From positions 1 to 7,245 of the forward strand of contig WFTX01000029.1 of NCBI GenBank assembly GCA_015485235.1: a stretch of DNA of 7,245 nucleotides, written 5' to 3'. A model generated the notes under the pieces. The model was not told where the DNA came from. It did no database searches and saw only the letters and a list, made by a program, of their open reading frames with translations. Within the stretch, counting starts at the first letter, position 1, and every line of letters begins with the position of its first letter. The position numbers were made by a program, and so were the translations under genes. This document shows, in pieces, positions 1 to 4,732 of the stretch. The stretch is from Nitrospirota bacterium (GTDB lineage Bacteria; Nitrospirota; Thermodesulfovibrionia; Thermodesulfovibrionales; JdFR-85).

Positions 1-70
1 AGGAGTATAGAGGTGTCCCTTTTCTTTATCGCCTCATTAATATAAAAAAGAATATAAATAATCTTATAAT

Positions 71-99
71 AGGATATCAGATAGGAACCGCCTTGTCAA
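71..99 (-). promoter_or_regulatory. Possible leftward sigma-70-type promoter
   Basis: Read on the minus strand, 99-94 is a perfect TTGACA -35 box. After a 17-base spacer comes TATCCT at 76-71, preceded by TG and one base as in an extended -10 (TGATATCCT). Transcription would start near 64 and run out of the left edge, which suggests a divergent gene beyond the window. This is based on consensus matching only. Confidence 0.45.
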
Positions 100-148
100 C
101 TTTGTCATGGGTGCCAAAAATGCCGTTTGACTCATCAGTCAGTTATAA

Positions 149-282
149 GGCAGGAGGGCACAGGCTTTTCGTCTCATTCTCGCAGGCCCTCCATGGCCTG
201 CTCCGAGGCAGGCAATCTGCTTCACCTTCCTGGTGAAGATCATAGATTGCCTGAAGCCGCTCAAACCCTATGCCCTCCTGCC
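149..282. repeat. Nested inverted-repeat element (structured RNA or small mobile repeat)
   Basis: The ends 149-164 and 267-282 are complementary at 15 of 16 positions. Inside are two hairpins. In the first, GCAGGCC (182-188) pairs with GGCCTGC (195-201) across a 6-base loop. In the second, CAGGCAATCT (209-218) pairs with AGATTGCCTG (244-253), and within it CTTCACC (220-226) pairs with GGTGAAG (232-238) across a 5-base loop. The fold is a three-way junction with about 40 base pairs in 134 bases. The outer match can be extended to AAGG/CCTT with a one-base bulge, and the short flanks TAT (144-146) and TAT (286-288) could be a target duplication, so a MITE-like element is an alternative to a structured RNA. 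Strand of function is unknown. Confidence 0.6.
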
Positions 283-300
283 CTTTATTGTTGGAGCATT

Positions 301-391
301 TTTTCTATCGGCAATCTGGGGTGGGTGAGCTACCAGCGGCAGGCCTGGAAGTTTTTCCTGCCAATTGTTTTTCGAAGGCATGTATAGAAAA
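301..391. repeat. AT-rich 8-bp stem enclosing GGCAGG/CCTGCC hairpin
   Basis: TTTTCTAT (301-308) is the exact complement of ATAGAAAA (384-391). Inside, GGCAGG (338-343) can pair with CCTGCC (357-362), and CTGG (316-319) with CCAG (333-336). The interior also carries further copies of two motifs from the 149-282 element: GGCAATCTG at 310-318 (as at 211-219) and GCAGGCC at 339-345 (as at 182-188). The stem alone is modest evidence; its interest lies in adjoining other stems on both sides. Confidence 0.35.
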
Positions 392-394
392 TGG

Positions 395-438
395 ATACAC
401 TTTTTTCACTGCCGTAAGGGCGGTAATATAAAGTGTAT
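395..438. repeat. Two-part hairpin, 9-bp outer and 6-bp inner stem
   Basis: ATACACTTT (395-403) pairs perfectly with AAAGTGTAT (430-438). Inside, ACTGCC (408-413) pairs with GGCGGT (419-424), with one G-T wobble, around the loop GTAAG. The hairpin starts only three bases after the 301-391 stem closes. It has no U tract of its own, so it is not a simple terminator. It may be a helix of a longer RNA. Confidence 0.5.
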
Positions 439-465
439 TTTACTGGACTTCGTGGGAGGGAATAT

Positions 466-506
466 GCCCGGCGAGAGCATTTGCGGGCGAATGTAATAAA
501 AATGCT
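466..506 (+). ncRNA. Possible H-type pseudoknot
   Basis: GCCCG (466-470) pairs with CGGGC (484-488). Within the loop of that stem, AGCATTT (476-482) pairs with AAATGCT (500-506) outside it. The geometry is that of a classical H-type pseudoknot: loop 1 of 5 bases, one base between the stems, and an 11-base A-rich loop 3 (489-499). It sits 12 bases before the terminator. I do not recognise a named riboswitch or RNA family. Chance pairing is possible because the stems are short. Confidence 0.35.
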
Positions 507-518
507 TCATTATAAGCC

Positions 519-561
519 GAAGAACCCTGCGGTGCCTTGCCGCAGGATTCTTCATTGTTTT
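519..561 (+). terminator. Rho-independent terminator
   Basis: The arms 519-532 and 540-553 pair at 13 of 14 positions (GAAGAA-CCTGCGG type stem, one C-A mismatch) around a 7-base loop. A T-rich run, ATTGTTTTATT, follows on the + strand. The minus-strand exit has no T run, so it acts on rightward transcription. As no + strand protein gene precedes it, it would end either a structured RNA from about 150-518 or readthrough from further left. Confidence 0.8.
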
Positions 562-621
562 ATTATACTGTATAGCATAAATATACACCTCTGGTGTTTG
601 GTGTTTTGAGTCCTGCATGTA

Positions 622-647
622 TCAGATCTGCTAACTCGCTGATCTGA
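622..647. promoter_or_regulatory. Dyad symmetry, possible activator-binding site
   Basis: TCAGATC (622-628) and GATCTGA (641-647) form a perfect 7-bp inverted repeat with a 12-base spacer. It lies about 40 bases upstream of the sigma-54 -24 element, so it could bind the enhancer-binding protein that sigma-54 promoters need, although such sites are more often 80-150 bases upstream. The regulator is not in the window. Confidence 0.4.
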
Positions 648-684
648 AAGGGAATTGTTTGAAAAAGGAGAAGATGAGCTTTCC

Positions 685-700
685 TGGCAAGAGTTTTGCT
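685..700 (+). promoter_or_regulatory. Sigma-54 (RpoN) -24/-12 promoter
   Basis: The sequence TGGCAAGAGTTTTGCT fits the sigma-54 consensus (TGGCACG, four bases, TTGCW) with one mismatch. The invariant GG (686-687) and GC (698-699) are separated by exactly ten bases, as required. The start would be near 710-712, giving a leader of about 73 bases to the first ATG. This is the best promoter in the region and lies after the terminator, so it is the likely promoter for the whole operon. Transcription would then need an ATP-dependent enhancer-binding protein. Confidence 0.8.
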
Positions 701-716
701 TTACAGGAGGTGTAAA
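700..716. promoter_or_regulatory. Short palindrome at the predicted transcription start
   Basis: TTTACA (700-705) and TGTAAA (711-716) form a perfect inverted repeat around GGAGG. It abuts the -12 element and spans the expected start site, where a repressor could block transcription. The site is short and this is a suggestion only. Confidence 0.25.
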
Positions 717-783
717 TCCGGGAGTGTCTTTCAGGTCGGGTAATGCTTCCGGGTAGTGATAATGCCGGGAAAGGAGGTAAGTA

Positions 784-1545
784 ATGGATAAGGGTAAGAT
801 ACTTGTTCTCGACGATGATCCGGCCGTAACGCTGAGTTGCAAGAGGATCCTCGGCGCAGAGGGCTATAACATCACTACTGTTGCGCGGGGAGAGGATGCC
901 GTCAGGGAACTTGAGAAGGACGAGTACGAGCTGCTGATTACGGATATCAGGCTTCCCGATACATCGGGGATCGAGGTGGTAAGGGAGTCAAAGGTGATAC
1001 AGCCCAATACGGATGTGGTCGTGATAACGGGGTACCCCACCCTGGAGGATGCAAAGGAGTCCATCCGGCTCGGTGCCTTCGAGTATATAGAGAAGCCTTT
1101 CACCCCGGAGTTCATGATCAATGTTGCAAGAAAGGTCTTTGACCGGCGGGGCTGGATCCTCCGGCAGGCATACATTAATGAATTCCGTGACTATATAGTC
1201 CCCCTCAGGGACAGGGAAAACCCCGTCATATTCTACAAGGAAGGCGTATGGGCCAGACCCACCAAGAGCGGCCTCTGGGAGGTCGGCTATGACCTGAGAT
1301 ACGAGATGGCTGCAGGCGAGATGCTCTATGTGGATTTCCAGAAGGTCCAGAGGGTTGAGGCCGGTGAGCCCTTTGCAAGGCTTCTTGCCGGGAGTGGAAA
1401 GATAATAGATATCCCCTCGCCCATGACCGCCGAGATAAAGGAGATCAATACAAAGGCAAATGATGTTATATGTTCCCTTCTCAGGGATCATCTCTCCGAG
1501 GGATGGCTTGTCTGGCTTGCAAGGGTGGTTCCCCTTGAGATTTAG
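784..1545 (+). CDS. Response-regulator receiver fused to a GcvH-like domain
   Basis: This 253-residue protein has a CheY-like receiver at about 4-122, with acidic D10-D12, phosphoacceptor D54 (LLITDIRLPD), T82 and K104 (EKPF) all in place, so it should be phosphorylated by a histidine kinase. There is no DNA-binding or other standard output domain. Residues about 148-253 resemble glycine cleavage H protein: GVWARP near the start, RVEAGEPFARL at 190-200, then KIIDIPSPMTAEI and EGWLVWL near the end. In canonical GcvH the lipoylated lysine lies four residues before the conserved Asp-Ile; here that place is G205, with K206 next to it, so lipoylation is doubtful. The ATG follows GGAGG (773-777) by six bases. 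It is the first gene after the sigma-54 promoter and 28 bases before the next gene, so it probably serves the redox complex as a regulatory or docking subunit (inference). Confidence 0.85.
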   Translation: MDKGKILVLDDDPAVTLSCKRILGAEGYNITTVARGEDAVRELEKDEYELLITDIRLPDTSGIEVVRESKVIQPNTDVVVITGYPTLEDAKESIRLGAFEYIEKPFTPEFMINVARKVFDRRGWILRQAYINEFRDYIVPLRDRENPVIFYKEGVWARPTKSGLWEVGYDLRYEMAAGEMLYVDFQKVQRVEAGEPFARLLAGSGKIIDIPSPMTAEIKEINTKANDVICSLLRDHLSEGWLVWLARVVPLEI

Positions 1546-1573
1546 AAATACCATAACTATGGAGGTTAGATAA

Positions 1574-2437
1574 ATGGCCGGTAAGATTCTGATTGTTGAT
1601 GACGAACTGGTGGTTATAAAGAGTTGTGAGAGGATTCTTGCACCTGAAGGCTATGATGTAAGCGGTGTAACCAGTGCGAGTGATGCCCTTGGTGAAATCC
1701 AGAACGGAAACTTCGACCTTATCATAACAGACCTGAAGATGCCGGGGATGGACGGTCTGGAACTTATACGGCGTGTGAAGGAGAAGAATCCTTCAGCCGG
1801 CATTGTCGTGATAACGGGGTATCCATCCCAGGAGAGCATCAAGGATGCCCTTGAGTACGGTATTATCGATTATCTTCCCAAGCCGTTTTCACCACAGTTG
1901 CTTCTTGATGTGACTGAGAAGGCGATGTCTCTTGTGAAGGCCCAGAAGGTGGAGGAAAAGCCTCCAGAGGTCCAGGATGTGGAGGCAAAACTCGGTGAAA
2001 TCTATAATGTTATAAACAGGAACAGGAACACACCTGGAGCCCTGATCCCGATACTGCAGCAGACCCAGGAGATACTGGGCTATCTTCCCCCCGCTGTCCA
2101 GAGAATAATCGCAAAGGAACTCAATCTTCCCGTAAGCGAGGTCCATGCCGTTGTCTCGTTCTATTCGTTCTTTACCATGAAGCCCAAGGGGAAGCATAAC
2201 ATCAGGGTCTGTCTCGGCACGGCCTGCTACGTCAAGAGGGCGAATGAGATACTTGAGAAACTGAGCGAATACCTCGGAATAGGTGAGGGTGAGATCACGG
2301 AAGACAGGAAGTTCTCCATCGAGACTGTGCGGTGCCTCGGGGCATGCGGTCTTGCCCCTGTGGTTGTGATCGACCATGATACCCATGGTGGAGTGGATCC
2401 CGTGAAGGTCTCGGAGATTGTAAAACAATATAATTGA
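1574..2437 (+). CDS. nuoE: Receiver domain fused to NuoE-type [2Fe-2S] subunit
   Basis: This 287-residue fusion begins with a complete receiver (about 3-120): D9-D10, phosphoacceptor D53 (LIITDLKMPG), T81 and K103. A charged linker (about 121-137) follows. Residues about 138-287 are a full NuoE/HndA/HydC-type subunit, with the helical LIPILQQTQEILGYLP segment and a thioredoxin-like fold binding a [2Fe-2S] cluster through C213, C218, C254 and C258 (C-x4-C and C-x3-C). In complex I and bifurcating hydrogenases this subunit pairs with the NuoF flavoprotein, encoded here two genes downstream. The usual length is about 150-170 residues, so the receiver is an added N-terminal domain. The reading frame is continuous with its own start, ATG after GGAGG (1561-1565), and there is no internal break, so the fusion looks genuine. 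Its receiver resembles that of the preceding gene, which suggests duplication. I infer phosphorylation-dependent control of electron transfer. Confidence 0.92.
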   Translation: MAGKILIVDDELVVIKSCERILAPEGYDVSGVTSASDALGEIQNGNFDLIITDLKMPGMDGLELIRRVKEKNPSAGIVVITGYPSQESIKDALEYGIIDYLPKPFSPQLLLDVTEKAMSLVKAQKVEEKPPEVQDVEAKLGEIYNVINRNRNTPGALIPILQQTQEILGYLPPAVQRIIAKELNLPVSEVHAVVSFYSFFTMKPKGKHNIRVCLGTACYVKRANEILEKLSEYLGIGEGEITEDRKFSIETVRCLGACGLAPVVVIDHDTHGGVDPVKVSEIVKQYN

Positions 2438-2456
2438 GATAGAAGGAGGCAGAAAA

Positions 2457-2840
2457 ATGCCCAAACTTACTGTGGAAGACCTGAAGAAGATCAAGGAGGA
2501 ATACAGGGCAAAGGCCGCCCTGAGGGAAGGGAAACACCGGGTGAAGGTAACTGTACACATGGGTACATGCGGACTTGCAGCCGGGGCAAGAGAGATCATG
2601 AATGTGATACTCGATGAAATAGGAAAGAGAGACCTGAACGACGTGGTGATCACCACCTCCGGCTGTGCCGGCCTCTGCAGCAGGGAGCCGATGATAACAG
2701 TCCAGGTTCTCGATGACCCGCCTGTCAAGTACTGCGACCTGAACGAGGAAAAGACCAGAAAGATAGTAGAGGAACACATCGCTGGAGGCAGGCCCGTGGA
2801 GGGTCTCGCCCTTGTCCAGGGCTGTGAAACATCCTATTGA
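2457..2840 (+). CDS. hndB: HndB-like small [2Fe-2S] thioredoxin-fold protein
   Basis: This 127-residue protein resembles the HndB subunit of NADP-reducing hydrogenase complexes and the N-terminal domain of HydB/NuoF-type proteins. A basic N-terminal helix (about 5-28) precedes a thioredoxin-like ferredoxin domain with VHMGTCGLAAGARE at 33-46 and SGCAGLC at 68-74. The clear cysteines are C38, C70 and C74. At the position of the first Cys of the usual C-x4-C there is H34, so the cluster ligands may be three Cys plus His or C93, or the cluster may be atypical. From memory HMGTCG is common in this subfamily, so this is probably normal rather than a defect. GGAGG (2445-2449) lies seven bases before the ATG, and the gap to the previous gene is 19 bases. 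It probably sits at the peripheral electron-entry end of the complex with the NuoE and NuoF subunits. Confidence 0.85.
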   Translation: MPKLTVEDLKKIKEEYRAKAALREGKHRVKVTVHMGTCGLAAGAREIMNVILDEIGKRDLNDVVITTSGCAGLCSREPMITVQVLDDPPVKYCDLNEEKTRKIVEEHIAGGRPVEGLALVQGCETSY

Positions 2841-2845
2841 GCCAA

Positions 2846-2873
2846 TAACAAGTAACCAGTAACAAGTAACCAA
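2846..2873. repeat. Four tandem heptamers in an intergenic gap
   Basis: The 50-base gap between the hndB-like and nuoF-like genes is mostly four consecutive 7-base units: TAACAAG, TAACCAG, TAACAAG, TAACCAA (a 14-base unit twice). They end just before the GGAGG (2881-2885) of the next gene. The other gaps in the operon have no such repeat. A change in copy number would alter spacing but not a reading frame. Confidence 0.8.
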
Positions 2874-2890
2874 CGATACGGGAGGCTTTG

Positions 2891-4732
2891 ATGGAACGGC
2901 AAAGAATGAACCTGATGCTCTGCGGCGGAACGGGCTGCATTGCAAGCGGGAGTCTCAAGATCAAGGATGCCCTCGAAACGGAACTCAGGAAACATAACCT
3001 CCAGGAAGAGATAGTAATTACACTCACAGGCTGTAACGGGTTCTGTGCCGAAGGTCCCCTGATGATCGTTCATCCCGAGGAGATCTTTTACGAGAAACTG
3101 AAACCGGAGGATATCCCCCACCTGGTGGAGGAGCACTTTATCAAGGGAAGGCCTGTCGAGAAGTTGATGTACAAAGAGCCGCAGAAACGCTCGACCGTTC
3201 CTTCCATGAACGAGATTCCTTTCTTCAAATACCAGGTATTGAGGGCGCTCAGGAACAAGGGATTGATCGATCCGGAAAAGATAGATGACTACATCGCCCG
3301 TGACGGTTACATGGCTGCTGCCAAGGCCCTTCTTGAGATGACACCTGAGGATATCATCAAGGAGATGAAGGATTCAGGCCTCAGGGGCCGGGGCGGTGCA
3401 GGCTTCCCCACAGGGCTTAAGTGGGAACTCTGCCACATGGCAAAGGGAGACCAGAAGTACATCCTGTGTAACGGTGACGAGGGTGACCCCGGCGCCTTCA
3501 TGGACCGGTCCATAATGGAGGCCGATCCCCATGTGGTCCTTGAAGGGATGATAATAGGTGCAAGGGCAATAGGTGCCTCAAAGGGATATATCTATGTGAG
3601 GGCAGAGTACCCCCTTGCCGTGAGCAGGCTCCAGCTCGCAATCGACCAGGCCAAGGAATACGGGCTTCTTGGAGAGAACATACTCAATTCGGGGTTCAGC
3701 CTCGATATCGAGATTTACCAGGGTGCCGGTGCCTTTGTCTGTGGTGAGGAGACGGCCCTTATGAGGTCCCTCGAAGGTAAGAGGGGGATGCCGATCCCGA
3801 GGCCTCCCTTCCCTGTGAACAAGGGGCTCTGGGGAAAGCCGACGGTGCTCAACAATGTGGAGACCTATGCAAACATTCCCCAGATAATCCTGAACGGTGC
3901 ATCATGGTACAGGAGCCTCGGTACGGAGAAGTCCACAGGGACAAAGGTCTTCGCACTCACCGGTGCGATAAACAATATCGGGCTTATAGAGGTTCCCATG
4001 GGTATACCCCTTAGGACGATCATCTACGATATCGGGGGTGGGATCAAGAAGGGCAGGAAGTTCAAGGCGGTCCAGCTTGGCGGTCCTTCGGGAGGCTGTA
4101 TCCCTGAATCCCTTCTCGATACACCTGTGACCTATGAGGATATTGTGAAAACCGGGGCCATAGTGGGTTCAGGCGGGATGGTGGTGATGGACGACTATAA
4201 CTGCATGGTGAATGTGGCAAGATTCTTTCTGGGGTTCACTGCCGATGAGTCCTGCGGAAAGTGTCCACCCTGCCGGATCGGAACGAGGGTGATGCTTGAC
4301 AAACTGATAGACATCACCGAGGGACGTGGCCAGCCAGGCGATATAGAGCTTCTTGAGGACCTCTCCCAGGAGATAATCAAGACGTCCCTCTGCGGGCTCG
4401 GGCAGACCGCACCCAACCCGATTCTTTCAACCATAAGATACTTCAGGGATGAGTATGAATCCCATATTCATGACAAGTGGTGCAAGGCCGGTGTCTGCAG
4501 GGAACTCTCTACCTTTTACATCGATGAGGAGGCTTGCAAGGGCTGTACCGTCTGTGCAAGAAACTGTCCTAAAGGCTGCATAACCGGCGAGAAAAAGAAG
4601 CCACACTTCATAGACCAGTCGGAGTGTATCAAGTGCAGGACCTGTTATGAAAAGTGCAAGTTCGGGGCTGTGAAGGTCGGCCCGCGGGACATGTTTGCAA
4701 AGGATGAAGAGAAGGAGGTGCTCAGCAAATGA
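2891..4732 (+). CDS. nuoF: NuoF/HydB/HndC-type NAD(P)H:FMN iron-sulfur subunit
   Basis: This 613-residue flavoprotein has the three-part HydB layout. Residues 1-95 are a thioredoxin-like [2Fe-2S] domain (C11, C16, C48, C52). Residues about 115-525 are the NuoF core, with glycine-rich FMN/NADH motifs at 163-178 (GLRGRGGAGFPTG), 195-206 (GDEGDPGAFMDR) and 278-290 (GAGAFVCGEETAL), plus the [4Fe-4S] N3 site SCGKCPPC (C455, C458, C461) with C501. Residues about 540-600 are a two-[4Fe-4S] ferredoxin domain (C549, C552, C555, C559; C579, C582, C585, C589). The length matches HydB of electron-bifurcating hydrogenases and exceeds complex I NuoF (about 430-450). I chose ATG 2891, five bases after GGAGG (2881-2885); the TTG three bases earlier is too close. 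It should oxidise or reduce NAD(P)(H) at FMN and pass electrons both to NuoE and to the following protein, whose gene it overlaps by four bases. Whether it bifurcates electrons to ferredoxin cannot be told from sequence. Confidence 0.95.
   Translation: MERQRMNLMLCGGTGCIASGSLKIKDALETELRKHNLQEEIVITLTGCNGFCAEGPLMIVHPEEIFYEKLKPEDIPHLVEEHFIKGRPVEKLMYKEPQKRSTVPSMNEIPFFKYQVLRALRNKGLIDPEKIDDYIARDGYMAAAKALLEMTPEDIIKEMKDSGLRGRGGAGFPTGLKWELCHMAKGDQKYILCNGDEGDPGAFMDRSIMEADPHVVLEGMIIGARAIGASKGYIYVRAEYPLAVSRLQLAIDQAKEYGLLGENILNSGFSLDIEIYQGAGAFVCGEETALMRSLEGKRGMPIPRPPFPVNKGLWGKPTVLNNVETYANIPQIILNGASWYRSLGTEKSTGTKVFALTGAINNIGLIEVPMGIPLRTIIYDIGGGIKKGRKFKAVQLGGPSGGCIPESLLDTPVTYEDIVKTGAIVGSGGMVVMDDYNCMVNVARFFLGFTADESCGKCPPCRIGTRVMLDKLIDITEGRGQPGDIELLEDLSQEIIKTSLCGLGQTAPNPILSTIRYFRDEYESHIHDKWCKAGVCRELSTFYIDEEACKGCTVCARNCPKGCITGEKKKPHFIDQSECIKCRTCYEKCKFGAVKVGPRDMFAKDEEKEVLSK

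Larger units (their letters stand above)
1..783. other. Non-coding upstream region rich in inverted repeats
   Basis: I find no credible protein gene here. The open frames lack ribosome binding sites, have no recognisable family and run across strong inverted repeats. The first 120 bases are AT-rich. Positions 149-282 are GC-rich and highly self-complementary. Positions 301-506 hold several further stems, 519-561 is a terminator, and 622-700 holds a dyad and a sigma-54 promoter for the downstream operon. The individual elements are listed separately. Confidence 0.7.

Noticed and set aside
141..300. Integron attC site
   Set aside because: The folded GC-rich structure is suggestive, but no matching RYYYAAC/GTTRRRY core pair is present at its ends and no integrase or cassette is seen.
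127..387. Open frame of 86 codons on the + strand
   Set aside because: It has no ribosome binding site and no recognisable family, and it runs through the 149-282 inverted repeats; its sequence is explained by RNA or DNA structure.
1..560. tmRNA, RNase P RNA, SRP RNA or CRISPR array
   Set aside because: There is no T-arm GGTTCGA, no tag frame, no conserved RNase P or SRP motif, and no regularly spaced repeats.
738..772. Hairpin sequestering the first ribosome binding site
   Set aside because: CCGG words near 749 and 765 pair for only about four bases plus a bulged extension, too weak to support a call.
1889..2779. Open frame of 296 codons on the minus strand
   Set aside because: It is antisense to the receiver-NuoE and HndB-like genes, whose cluster-binding cysteines and ribosome binding sites are clear.
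2888..2890. TTG as start of the nuoF-like gene
   Set aside because: It is only two bases from GGAGG (2881-2885); the ATG at 2891 has normal spacing.
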